From Daejeonella sp. (lineage in GTDB: Bacteria > Bacteroidota > Bacteroidia > Sphingobacteriales > Sphingobacteriaceae), in NCBI RefSeq assembly GCF_030695525.1, contig NZ_JAUYSS010000049.1, forward strand, positions 1 through 64,000: DNA of 64,000 nt, written 5' to 3'. The notes under the pieces are model-generated. The model did no database searches. It was given only the letters and a program-made list of their open reading frames with translations, and was not told the origin of the DNA. Of this stretch, positions 55,211-63,917 are shown one piece after another (within the stretch, counting starts at the first letter, position 1; the number at the start of each line of letters is the position of its first letter). Made by a program: the position numbers and the translations under genes.

Positions 55211-56461
55211 TTATCGCATTACTATTACCTCCCTTCCCTCTAAACGAAAATGAACTTTTGTCTTTTCCAATATTTTAAGTACCTGTAAGAGACTTAAATT
55301 CCGTTCAATTTCACCTCCAAACCGATAATTAGGAAGATCGCCTTCATAAACTACCGATACATCATACCAGCGTTCAATCTGTCTCATGACTGTTTTTATA
55401 TCTGCTTCATCAAACTGAAAATAACCTTCTTTCCATGCTACCGCTTCATTTGTATTTTTCAAATTTATTACCTCCATCTGCTCACTTAACTTAGATTGTT
55501 CTCCCGGTTTTAGTAATTGTGAGATATTTGTCCGCAGATCAGAGACTCTTACACTGCCTTCGAGTAAGGTTGTATTTACAGTTGGTTCATCCAGATAGGC
55601 ATTGATATTAAAATGAGTACCAAGTACCTGTACAACCTGATTTCTTGTATTTACCTCAAAGACTTTTGATTGATCAGGCGATACTTCAAAATAAGCTTCA
55701 CCTTTGAGCTCAACCTGCCTCTTGGATCCGTTGAACACTGTTGGGAAACGAAGTGAGGATGCAGCATTTAACCACACCTTGCTCCCATCAGGCAATTTAA
55801 TCTGAAATTTACCTCCTTTTGGTGTTTCTATGGTGTTATAGATTACAGGAGTGTTTTGTTCTTCTATTAGCGGATCCTTAACTTCGTTTAGGAATGAATA
55901 AATTACTTCTCCTTCAGCTGCCTTTAACACACTATTTCCACCTTGATTTGCCAGAATTCCATTTTTAGCATCATCTAAAATAATTTTCGTGCCATCACCA
56001 AGGGTAAGTATTGCCTTATTTTCACCTGCCTCGATATCATTAACAACTACAGTCTGTGTATTTTCACTTTCGGGAACAGAAGAAATTCTTCTTTCAGTTG
56101 GAGTCAATTTGGGTTCTTCAATTATATTCTCAGCAACAGGCAGCAGGATTTGCTTTGTTTCTGAACGAAAAAAAAGTCCGGCAGTTATAACAGCAATTAT
56201 GAGAGCAGCAACGGCAAACCATTTATGAGTATAATAAGACTGAGAAGAAACAGGATCAGAAATATTCTGGTTAATCTCTGCAAAGATTCTCTTTTTTAGC
56301 TCCTGATCACTTTCAGCATAATCATTGGGGATATAAATATCATTATCCTGATCACTATTATACCATTGGAAAAATTCCTCACTTTCCTGTGGACTTATAG
56401 TATGATTGAGCCATTTCTCGGCTAATTCCTGATATCGCTCGTTTGAACTTAAAGGTTTCAT
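55211..56461 (-). CDS. FecR-family anti-sigma factor 2
   Basis: The start at 56461 (MKPLSSNERYQELAEKWLNH) fits the usual N-terminus of these anti-sigma factors; the frame is open to 56500. Parts: cytoplasmic anti-sigma region, one membrane helix (WFAVAALIIAVITAGLFF), then the periplasmic FecR domain (YNTIETPKGGKFQIKLPDGSKVWLNAASSLRFP, LKGEAYFEV) and a DUF4974-like end (IKTVMRQIERWYDVSVVYEG). Compared with FecR 1 it has a longer linker after the helix, rich in Glu and Pro. It lies between the sigma factor gene and SusC 2. Confidence 0.92.
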   Translation of the reverse strand: MKPLSSNERYQELAEKWLNHTISPQESEEFFQWYNSDQDNDIYIPNDYAESDQELKKRIFAEINQNISDPVSSQSYYTHKWFAVAALIIAVITAGLFFRSETKQILLPVAENIIEEPKLTPTERRISSVPESENTQTVVVNDIEAGENKAILTLGDGTKIILDDAKNGILANQGGNSVLKAAEGEVIYSFLNEVKDPLIEEQNTPVIYNTIETPKGGKFQIKLPDGSKVWLNAASSLRFPTVFNGSKRQVELKGEAYFEVSPDQSKVFEVNTRNQVVQVLGTHFNINAYLDEPTVNTTLLEGSVRVSDLRTNISQLLKPGEQSKLSEQMEVINLKNTNEAVAWKEGYFQFDEADIKTVMRQIERWYDVSVVYEGDLPNYRFGGEIERNLSLLQVLKILEKTKVHFRLEGREVIVMR

Positions 56462-56541
56462 CAAAGGGGTCTTTATATACAAGTCCCTCAACCTGTACAT
56501 ATCCCTTAGTGCATTTAAAATTATTTTTTGTTTAAATAAAA

Positions 56542-57105
56542 TTACAGGAAAATCTGACCCAGGCCTGTTCTCAAAGACTTGAGAGCTTTACTGATATGGG
56601 CTTCAACAGTTTTTTCAGAAATACCGAATTCTTCAGCAATTTGCTTTTGAGAATAACCATCTTCGCGGCTTGCTTTATATACCAGACGACATTTTTCAGG
56701 AAGATTAGCAACGAGAATTTCTAATCTTGACCTTAATTCAACAAATTCATACCAATCATCTGTTGAATTAGCCATAAGAGGAATAACATTTTGGCTATGA
56801 ACAGCATATTTATTATATTGATTTCGCTTTGCCAGGATCTTGATGACTCGGTATTTTGCTGATACAGACAAATAAGCATTCAGGCTTGAAGTAATAACAA
56901 TCTCTTCCCTTCTATTCCAAAGGGATATGAAAATATCCTGTACAATTTCCTCGGCCTCTTCGAGTTGTCCAATTTTATTGGAAGCTACAGTAAAAATATT
57001 TTTCCAATACCGGTTATATATTTCAGCAAAGGCAGATCTGTCCCCTGATCTTAATAGATCAAGCAATTCATTATCAGAATAGGTTGAATAGGTAGACATT
57101 TCCAT
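56542..57105 (-). CDS. ECF RNA polymerase sigma factor 2 (SusC-linked)
   Basis: The 187-residue ECF sigma factor has region 2 (AEIYNRYWKNIFTVASNKIG, EIVQDIFISLWNRREEI) and region 4 (YSQKQIAEEFGISEKTVEAHISKALKSLR). The start may be the first or third codon. It should activate the SusC 2 operon once released by FecR 2. Upstream, before the small lipoprotein gene, is a 142-bp AT-rich region containing a perfect 15-bp palindrome. Confidence 0.93.
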   Translation of the reverse strand: MEMSTYSTYSDNELLDLLRSGDRSAFAEIYNRYWKNIFTVASNKIGQLEEAEEIVQDIFISLWNRREEIVITSSLNAYLSVSAKYRVIKILAKRNQYNKYAVHSQNVIPLMANSTDDWYEFVELRSRLEILVANLPEKCRLVYKASREDGYSQKQIAEEFGISEKTVEAHISKALKSLRTGLGQIFL

Positions 57106-57203
57106 TATTAATATTCTAATTTAACAAATAAAAATCCAATGTGAAAAATAAAAAAAATCTGAAAAAAAAATTGACTGGATAATATTTTAGATATTTATAC
57201 TTA

Positions 57204-57218
57204 GTGTCATTATGACAC
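57204..57218. promoter_or_regulatory. Perfect palindrome GTGTCATTATGACAC, candidate operator
   Basis: Seven-base arms around a single central base lie about 100 bp upstream of the sigma factor start and 30 bp past the end of the small lipoprotein gene. A dimeric transcription factor site is plausible; chance or a transcript end are alternatives. Confidence 0.4.
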
Positions 57219-57247
57219 GATTTATAAAATATCAGCAAATAAAATAT

Positions 57248-57457
57248 CTATCTGAGTGCTTGCTTCAACCCTGGTTTTGCAGGAAATCTGGATGGTTTAT
57301 TTGAACAACAGGCAGGAAGTGTTGTCCTCACTTTCAACACTTTTTCAGGTGTTTTTCCCGTCTGATTTTCAAGACTATAATCTGTACATGAAAAGCTTAG
57401 GAAAATAAGCGGTATCAGCATGATTACTCGTTTCCTGAACAAAATATTACTCATCAT
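57248..57457 (-). CDS. Small lipoprotein with Cys-Cys...Pro-Ser-Arg motif following FGE
   Basis: The 69-residue ORF begins 12 bp after the FGE stop, with two adjacent ATG codons, so it is probably the third gene of the sulfatase/FGE operon. Residues 9-24 are a lipoprotein signal with lipobox LSFSC (Cys24). The rest is a short basic chain ending TTLPACCSNKPSRFPAKPG. The PSR step resembles the CxPSR modification site of sulfatases, but the spacing is Cys-x-x-x-Pro-x-Arg rather than Cys-x-Pro-x-Arg, and the residue two before Pro is Asn. I do not recognise a family. It could be an FGE substrate, an FGE partner or a copper-handling peptide; all of these are inference. Confidence 0.65.
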   Translation of the reverse strand: MMSNILFRKRVIMLIPLIFLSFSCTDYSLENQTGKTPEKVLKVRTTLPACCSNKPSRFPAKPGLKQALR

Positions 57458-57469
57458 GATTATAGAAGA

Positions 57470-58618
57470 TTACCTGACACATCTGAAACCCAAATTACTC
57501 ATTCCTGAATCCGGAGAGCTTTTCATTCGGCGGGCAACCCGATACCCTGAACAATAACTTTCATTACACATAAATGAGCCTCCTCTTGACACCTTTTTAG
57601 GGGTATAGGGCTCATCGGGATCAAAACTATCTGCAGGGCCCTGTGGGTTTTTTATACCATCAGGCTTGTTAATACTCTGATAATAATCATTACGGTAATT
57701 ATCCAGACACCATTCCCAAACATTCCCGGCCATATCATACAATCCATATCCATTTGGAGCAAATGATTTAACCGGAGCAATGCCATAAAAAGCATCGAAT
57801 TCAGTATTATTATATGGAAAATTACCCTCCCAGGTATTTGCTTTCGCTTTTCCCTTATTGATATGTTCATTACCCCAGGGATAAATTTTATTGATCAATC
57901 CTCCTCTGGAGGCATATTCCCATTCAGCCTCAGTTGGCAAACGTTTTCCGGCCCACTTACAGTAGGCCATAGCATCGTCCCAGCTAACATGGATTACCGG
58001 ATAATTCCCTTTTCCATCAATATTACTATCCGGTCCATCGGGCTTCTTCCAGCTTGCTCCGGGAACCCATGACCACCATTGTGAAAAGTCATTGAGGTCA
58101 ACCTGCTGCTGTGGGGGTGTAAACACCAGTGAGGCTGCGACCAGCAAAGATTCATCCGGCTTTGGTGTTCCGGGTGGTAATTGTTGTTTTAATTCCTCCC
58201 AATCGGGTTTGCGCTCCGCTGTAGTTACATAACCTGTACTTTGAATAAATTTTGCGAACTGATCATTAGTAACTTCATGCTGATCAATCCAAAATGGGTC
58301 TAATATCACTTTATGTTTGGGATATTCATCCTGATCGGCCTGTTCATTATCAGCACCCATCATGAATACCCCACCCGGAATTGAGATCATTCCTGTTTTT
58401 GAGGTATCCCCATTAAATTTGATCTGTTCTAAGGTAATATAGGCTGAACCATTCCCTGGAGGATTATTTTCAATCGCATCTGTTTTACTGCCCTGATTGC
58501 ATGCCTGGAATGTAAAAAGGCAAAAAAAGCCTAAACAAAAATTTAAATATGCTTTTGATAATTTAAGAAACTGATTCACATGAAATATCTTAAAATACCA
58601 TAGCTTTAAAGTCCCCAT
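57470..58618 (-). CDS. Secreted formylglycine-generating enzyme (SUMF1/FGE type)
   Basis: This 382-residue FGE-sulfatase-domain protein keeps both active-site cysteines: Cys351 and Cys356 in GGSFMCNESYC, matching human FGE Cys336/Cys341, followed by SNLGFRC. Other family marks are IPGGVFMMGAD, FWIDQHEVTNDQFAKFI, VSWDDAMAYCKWAGKRLPTEAEWEYASRGG and GNVWEW. It carries a lipoprotein-type signal (FTFQAC, about residue 40), so it should work outside the cytoplasm. The start overlaps the sulfatase stop by 13 bp, implying translational coupling. Expected reaction: oxygen-dependent oxidation of the sulfatase Cys to formylglycine, with copper as cofactor. The long N-region before the signal is unusual. 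Confidence 0.88.
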   Translation of the reverse strand: MGTLKLWYFKIFHVNQFLKLSKAYLNFCLGFFCLFTFQACNQGSKTDAIENNPPGNGSAYITLEQIKFNGDTSKTGMISIPGGVFMMGADNEQADQDEYPKHKVILDPFWIDQHEVTNDQFAKFIQSTGYVTTAERKPDWEELKQQLPPGTPKPDESLLVAASLVFTPPQQQVDLNDFSQWWSWVPGASWKKPDGPDSNIDGKGNYPVIHVSWDDAMAYCKWAGKRLPTEAEWEYASRGGLINKIYPWGNEHINKGKAKANTWEGNFPYNNTEFDAFYGIAPVKSFAPNGYGLYDMAGNVWEWCLDNYRNDYYQSINKPDGIKNPQGPADSFDPDEPYTPKKVSRGGSFMCNESYCSGYRVARRMKSSPDSGMSNLGFRCVR

Positions 58619-60198
58619 TTCATTTCCTTCAAATCTGCTATTTTAACATATCCATCCTTCTTTACTGTTCCATCTTTGGCAATAGTATAGCCCTTAGGAG
58701 CTGTATCAGGCCATGAAAGCTCCGGAACCCTATCCTTCAATAGATTTCGCTGTTCCTTAATAATCGATTTACTTGACACTTTATAAGCGATATTAGTCCA
58801 CTCATTCGGATCAACCTGATGATCATAAAGTTCTTCGAAATTGATAAAAGGATAATAGATATAACGGTATTTGTTTGTTCTGATGGTGTATCCGTCTCCT
58901 GAATTAGCTCCTCCCTGCTCATTCATAAAGTAAGCCGAAAACGCCGGTTTATGATCAAATCTCTCCAATTTCAGCATCGGAACTAAACTTTCCCCATCAC
59001 AATATTCCGGAATTTTCTCACCTGCGAGTTCAGCAAGTGTAGGAAACATATCCATCATAGAAACCGGAACATGGGTAGTAGAGCCCGGTTTTGTTATCCC
59101 TGGCGCCATAATAAATAACGGGGCTCTGGTAGAACGCTCCCACAAAGTGAATTTCTCCCAATTTTCCTTTTCCCCCATATGCATTCCATGATCTGACCAA
59201 ACTACAATGATAGAATTCTCCAGATGCCCGGTTTTTTCTAAACCATCTAAAAATTTTCCAAGCATTGCATCTGTAAAAGAAATGGTAGCCATATATGACT
59301 GTAAAACTTTCTTAAGCTGATTATTATCAGTAATAAAACGATGAAGAGCCCTTCTTCCATGGATAAATGCATCCTCTAAGTCATCCTCCTTCATTGGTAA
59401 GTCAGGAACATTGACCAAAGGATACATATCAAAATACTTTTGAGGAACTTCCCATGGATCATGAGGTTTGGTCAATCCAACGGCTAAAAATAAAGGCTTA
59501 TCATGCTTTTGAGTAAGTTCATAATTTGCCCATTCTGCAATTTGAAAATCGGCCATATAATCATCTTCCAGTGCAATTGGTCCCCAGGTAAAATAATCTG
59601 GCTGTATACCTTTGAAATTTTTTGGAGAAATAATCTCTTCAGGTGCTCTAACCTGGAATGGAACCGGAATTTTTAAACTTGGATAATAGAAATCCCATCC
59701 TTTTGCTTCAGATTGGTTTATTGTTGAACGGGGAGGTGACAAAGTATGGTATATTTTACCCCCTGCAAGAGTTTTGTAACCCTTTTCCTTAAAAAATTGC
59801 TCCATAGTTAGCAAAGTGCTGAGTGCGGGAACTTTCCGCCAGTCCGGATGCTTCCAGCCGGTTACACCTGATCTTGCCGGACTAACACCGGTCATGATGG
59901 ATACCCTGGAAGGTGCACAAGCGGGTGAAGGAATATGTGCATTGGTAAAAGACATGGACATTTTCCTCAAGCGATCAAAATTCGGAGTTTTCAATCCCGG
60001 TAATCCTCCCAGTCCTTCTGGATTAATCCAGTCATTCAAATCATCTATTGCAAGGAAGATAATATTGGGTTTTGAACCTTGTTTTTGAGGCTGTGCAAAT
60101 CCTGATTTTGCCAGCATAAATAAAGTAACACTTAGAAAAAGTGTTACTTTAAATGTTTTTCGAATACTTTTTACAGAGAAGTTTATCATTATGACCAT
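58606..60198 (-). CDS. Exported type I sulfatase (iduronate-2-sulfatase-like, Cys type)
   Basis: The 530-residue protein has a signal peptide (about residues 15-36, cleaved near GFAQ), metal ligands Asp52/Asp53 (AIDDLNDW), and formylglycine site CAPSRVSIMTG with Cys94. VWSDHGMHMGEKENWEKFTLWE is the second metal-site region and is typical of the iduronate- and related choline-sulfatase-like group. The gene overlaps the FGE gene, making this the obvious FGE client. The first ATG and the one three codons on are both possible starts. Substrate is probably a sulfated sugar acid or uronic-acid-containing glycan, judging by subfamily only. Confidence 0.92.
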   Translation of the reverse strand: MVIMINFSVKSIRKTFKVTLFLSVTLFMLAKSGFAQPQKQGSKPNIIFLAIDDLNDWINPEGLGGLPGLKTPNFDRLRKMSMSFTNAHIPSPACAPSRVSIMTGVSPARSGVTGWKHPDWRKVPALSTLLTMEQFFKEKGYKTLAGGKIYHTLSPPRSTINQSEAKGWDFYYPSLKIPVPFQVRAPEEIISPKNFKGIQPDYFTWGPIALEDDYMADFQIAEWANYELTQKHDKPLFLAVGLTKPHDPWEVPQKYFDMYPLVNVPDLPMKEDDLEDAFIHGRRALHRFITDNNQLKKVLQSYMATISFTDAMLGKFLDGLEKTGHLENSIIVVWSDHGMHMGEKENWEKFTLWERSTRAPLFIMAPGITKPGSTTHVPVSMMDMFPTLAELAGEKIPEYCDGESLVPMLKLERFDHKPAFSAYFMNEQGGANSGDGYTIRTNKYRYIYYPFINFEELYDHQVDPNEWTNIAYKVSSKSIIKEQRNLLKDRVPELSWPDTAPKGYTIAKDGTVKKDGYVKIADLKEMKWGL

Positions 60199-60342
60199 TT
60201 ATATAAATCATTCATTTTCAAAGATGCTCCCACTAAAAATAATTAAATATTTACATTAAGCAAGCTTAATTATTCATAAGGAGTTAATAAATGAAAAATT
60301 CTATATATGGGTCCGGTCGTCCACGGTGAACATCCTCTCTTT

Positions 60343-60387
60343 ATAAATTATAGGATGAGATTTTTTTAGACTCATCCTATAATTTAT
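60343..60387. terminator. Long perfect hairpin overlapping the class V enzyme stop
   Basis: ATAAATTATAGGATGAG (60343-60359) pairs perfectly over 17 bp with 60371-60387, with an 11-base T-rich loop. The stop codon of the upstream gene lies in the stem. It separates the PQQ/aminotransferase pair from the sulfatase operon. No T-run follows on the minus strand, so the mode of termination is uncertain. Confidence 0.6.
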
Positions 60388-61673
60388 GAAAGTACTTCCA
60401 AAATGCGGTCAATATCCTCCTGGTTATTATAGATCGATGGGGAGATTCTCAATTTATTTCCAAATCGCATAGCCACATTGATTTTGGCTGCACGAAGTTT
60501 TTTCATTGCTTCATCCGGGTCCTTTGACTTGAATACAATAATAGGACTTTCATTGCCCTCAGGTGTGATCATAGGATAACCAATCTTTGGCATTTCTATT
60601 GCTAAACGGCTTGTTAGCGTACGAACATGATTACGGATATTTTCAACGCCTAAGGTTTGTATATATTTCATCGAAGTGATAGCACAGGATACGCCTTCAT
60701 AAGATGGATAGCTAACCTCATACATCGCCGGACCTGTGGTAGGTTTGAAATCAAACTCACCCAATGCTGAATCCATATTATCTGTCCAGGGTCCATAATT
60801 GAAATTTAATCCACCATGATGTTGCGTCGGCAAAACCCGGGTATCCTGCAAATCTTTACGGATATACATAAACCCGAACCCTTTACTACCCATTAACCAT
60901 TTGAAGGTAGAACAGGCAGCCATATCAATACCCATGGCTTTAACATCCACAGGTACAGCACCTACACCCTGAATAATATCAACATAAAGCAACGCTCCGT
61001 TGGCATGAGCCAAATCTGCAATTGCCCGAACATCCTTAACCAGAAAACCATTCACATTAGAAACAAGCGTGATAGCCACTAATTTGGTGTTCTTATTAAT
61101 TACGCCTTCAAAATCCTTTATATCAAACTTCCAGTCATTATGCTTAATGATTCTTATATCCAGACCCTCACGTTGCTCACGCATCTTATAACCATATAAA
61201 CTAGGCGCATAATGAAGATCTGTTGTCACTACATTACCTCCTTTTAAATCCATCCCATTCAGAATATTATTCTCGGCTTCGACGGTAGTTCTTGCAAAAG
61301 CTATTTCATCAGAATCTGCATTGATCAGTTTGGCAAAGCTATCCTTACATTCCTGACGGGTCTCTGACCATTTTGGCCACCATGGCTCACCCACATCGTC
61401 CTTAGCCCATTCAGCATAGCGATGTAAAGCTGCAGCCGTATAAATATTAATCGGATGGGTTGATGCATTATCCATATAGACTTCCTCCCTTGTACGGGGG
61501 AAATCTTCCCTGATCTTATTGAAGTCTAATGCAGATCCCGTAAGATGGGCAGGCATCACATCAGGATTAACAGAGGTATCAGAGAGGCTGGTTTTACATG
61601 AACTTAAAGAACTCAGTCCTAAAGTACCCACACCCACTCCAGCCAGGGATTTTAAAAAGGTTGATCTTTCCAT
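60384..61673 (-). CDS. Exported class V aminotransferase-fold PLP lipoprotein
   Basis: The 429-residue protein has an N-terminal signal with lipobox LSSC (Cys26), then a class V fold. Visible marks are VYMDNASTHP, DIIQGVGAVPVD (Asp and Gln that hold the pyridine ring and O3') and the Schiff-base lysine in CSTFKWLMGSKGFGFMYI. The closest general group is isopenicillin N epimerase/cysteine desulfurase-like. No persulfide-forming Cys loop is obvious, so racemase, epimerase, lyase or aminotransferase activity are all possible. A PLP enzyme as a lipoprotein is unusual; it is the third exported PLP enzyme in the window. It lies 63 bp from the PQQ dehydrogenase gene and is probably co-transcribed. 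Confidence 0.8.
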   Translation of the reverse strand: MERSTFLKSLAGVGVGTLGLSSLSSCKTSLSDTSVNPDVMPAHLTGSALDFNKIREDFPRTREEVYMDNASTHPINIYTAAALHRYAEWAKDDVGEPWWPKWSETRQECKDSFAKLINADSDEIAFARTTVEAENNILNGMDLKGGNVVTTDLHYAPSLYGYKMREQREGLDIRIIKHNDWKFDIKDFEGVINKNTKLVAITLVSNVNGFLVKDVRAIADLAHANGALLYVDIIQGVGAVPVDVKAMGIDMAACSTFKWLMGSKGFGFMYIRKDLQDTRVLPTQHHGGLNFNYGPWTDNMDSALGEFDFKPTTGPAMYEVSYPSYEGVSCAITSMKYIQTLGVENIRNHVRTLTSRLAIEMPKIGYPMITPEGNESPIIVFKSKDPDEAMKKLRAAKINVAMRFGNKLRISPSIYNNQEDIDRILEVLS

Positions 61674-61736
61674 TTTTGTTTTATGTTAATAATGCTTAAG
61701 ATTTATTTTTTAAAACAAGATTCATTAGCCCTGATT

Positions 61737-63917
61737 TTATTTATCAGGCAATGAATAGGCAACATAAGTATCCGAGGATTTAGTTCTCATTCTTCCTCCA
61801 CCACAAGCGATTACAACAAATTGTTTACCATTTACGCTATAAACAGAAGGGGTAGCATATCCTCCCGCAGGCAAATTGGTTTCAAATAATAGTTTCCCGG
61901 TAGCTTTATTAAATGCCCTGAATTTTTCATCACGGGTTGCGGCGATAAATACCAATCCGCCAGCAGTGACAACAGATCCTCCCCAATTTTCTGTACCGGC
62001 ATGAATACCCCTGGCCTTCAATTCAGGATAGTCACCCAATGTGTTTTTCCAAACTAAGCGGCCGGTACTGAGATCAATGGCACTTAAAGTACCCCATGGT
62101 GGAGTAATTCCAGGATAACCTTCTTTAGTTAAAAACTGTTTATATCCACCAAAACGATAAGGTGAACGATAGAAAGGATGGGTTACCTTAGCTACCTGAG
62201 TGAAAATTTTCTTCTGTTCTGATTCAATATTTAATAAATAGGATGCAAGAGCAGTTTTGTCCTCTTCACTAAAATGCTTAAAGGCGGGCATCATTCTCTG
62301 ACCGGAGGTTATGATAACCTTAAATTTGGTTTCATTATACTTCTTATGAAGATTGAGCAATGATGGGAAATTGCCTGAGCCCTGGAGATCCGCACCATGA
62401 CAGCCTTTGCAGTTCTTATCATAAATACTTTTTCCGGCCTGCAAATTCGTTTGAGTGGACTCAGGCATCTTTTCTACCAAAGTATCAATCATGGTAACAA
62501 CCCATGGCATTTCAGTAGCGTTAATGTAAAGCAAACCGGTCGAAGGATCAAAAGAAGGACCACCCCACTCTGCACCACCGGTTAGTCCGGGAAGAACGAG
62601 TGTTCCCTGCAGACTCGGAGGAATAAACATTTTACCAGATTTATAGCTTAAAAACCTTTTTTTGAGGTCCTGATAAGATGAATCCGGAACAATATTATTA
62701 AGATCGGATTCTTTAAATTCCTGTCTTACAAATGGAGGAAGAACTGTTGGGAACGGTTGTGTCGGAGAAGTCTGCTCCCCTGCGAGGTCTGATGCAGGGA
62801 CCGGCTTTTCTATAATCGGATATACCGGCTTACCCGTCTCCCTTTCAAGCATATAAATAAACCCTTGTTTACTTACCTGTACTACCGCATCGACATTTTT
62901 ACCCTCCTTTTTTATAGAAACCAAAACCGGGGAAGTGGGAAAGTCATAATCCCATAGATCATGATGAACACCCTGAAAATGCCAGATATATTTTCCGGTT
63001 TCTGCATCAAGTGCAAGAATACTATTTGAAAAAAGATTGTCTCCTTTTCTTTTCCCTCCATAAAAATCAGGAACAGCAGACCCTGTAGAGGCAAAAACCA
63101 TTGCTCTTTTTTCATCTAAACTTAGGCCGCCCCAGGCGTTTGCCCCTCCTACATATTTATAAGCCTCGGGATCTTCCCAGGAATCATATCCAACCTCTCC
63201 TGGTTCAGGAATAGTCCTGAACATCCATTTCAATTTACCCGTAAATACATCATACGCCCTGATATGACCTGGTGCAGATTCCTCTTCCTCAGACAGACTG
63301 GTTCCCATGATAATGAGATCCTTATAAATTACCCCCGGGGAGGTTGCAGTAACCCTTAAATTTGTCAGATCCCTATCTAAATCAAGGCCATCATGTAGCG
63401 GAACGCGCCCCTTGTTTCCAAAACTAAGAACTGGCTTACCGGTGGCACTATTTATACAGAACAGAGAAGATCCTACCGTATAAAAAAGCAGATGTTCTTT
63501 ATTTTTACCTTTGTATAGAGCAATCCCTCTGCAAGCATTCATTCCATAACTTTGTCGGCCCTGAATGTCGACCATCATGGAATCAACCGGATTAAACACC
63601 CATATTTCTTTCCCGCTTAGGGCATCAGCAGCAAATAGTTTCAATTGAGGCGAAACTCCATAAAGTATGCCATCAACTATAAGTGGATTCGCCTGTATCT
63701 GACTACCTGATTGCCCATCTTTTGTATGATAAATCCAGGCCAATTGTAAATCCCTGACATTGGAAGTATCAATTGCATCAAGGGCTGAATATTGAATACG
63801 TTCCTTACTTCCGCCATATACACTCCATTCATTTTTATGATCCTCATTTTGACAGGATAGATAAAAAAGGGTAAGACAACTAATGAAATATAGGGAGAAT
63901 TGTTTCAGTTTCATCAT
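61737..63917 (-). CDS. PQQ-dependent sugar/alcohol dehydrogenase lipoprotein with inserted cytochrome c domain
   Basis: I chose the ATG at 63917 (MMKLKQFSLYFISCLTLFYLSC, 726 residues; lipobox Cys22) over the frame open to 63944. The protein is an eight-bladed quinoprotein: WSVYGGSKERIQYSALDAID, ALDAETGKYIWHFQGVHHDLWDYDFP and GGAEWGGPSFDPSTGLLY. A single-haem cytochrome c domain (Cys503-Lys-Gly-Cys506-His507, then MMPAF) is inserted before the last blade, so electrons can leave within one chain to the respiratory system. It probably oxidises an aldose or alcohol in the periplasm. Most Bacteroidota do not make PQQ and take it up. It heads the class V gene and is the first gene of the right locus. 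Confidence 0.88.
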   Translation of the reverse strand: MMKLKQFSLYFISCLTLFYLSCQNEDHKNEWSVYGGSKERIQYSALDAIDTSNVRDLQLAWIYHTKDGQSGSQIQANPLIVDGILYGVSPQLKLFAADALSGKEIWVFNPVDSMMVDIQGRQSYGMNACRGIALYKGKNKEHLLFYTVGSSLFCINSATGKPVLSFGNKGRVPLHDGLDLDRDLTNLRVTATSPGVIYKDLIIMGTSLSEEEESAPGHIRAYDVFTGKLKWMFRTIPEPGEVGYDSWEDPEAYKYVGGANAWGGLSLDEKRAMVFASTGSAVPDFYGGKRKGDNLFSNSILALDAETGKYIWHFQGVHHDLWDYDFPTSPVLVSIKKEGKNVDAVVQVSKQGFIYMLERETGKPVYPIIEKPVPASDLAGEQTSPTQPFPTVLPPFVRQEFKESDLNNIVPDSSYQDLKKRFLSYKSGKMFIPPSLQGTLVLPGLTGGAEWGGPSFDPSTGLLYINATEMPWVVTMIDTLVEKMPESTQTNLQAGKSIYDKNCKGCHGADLQGSGNFPSLLNLHKKYNETKFKVIITSGQRMMPAFKHFSEEDKTALASYLLNIESEQKKIFTQVAKVTHPFYRSPYRFGGYKQFLTKEGYPGITPPWGTLSAIDLSTGRLVWKNTLGDYPELKARGIHAGTENWGGSVVTAGGLVFIAATRDEKFRAFNKATGKLLFETNLPAGGYATPSVYSVNGKQFVVIACGGGRMRTKSSDTYVAYSLPDK

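Noticed and set aside
57248-57457. Reading the CCSNKPSR motif as a canonical sulfatase CxPxR site
   Set aside because: The spacing does not match: the residue two before Pro is Asn, and the Cys residues are four and five before it. No sulfatase fold is present.
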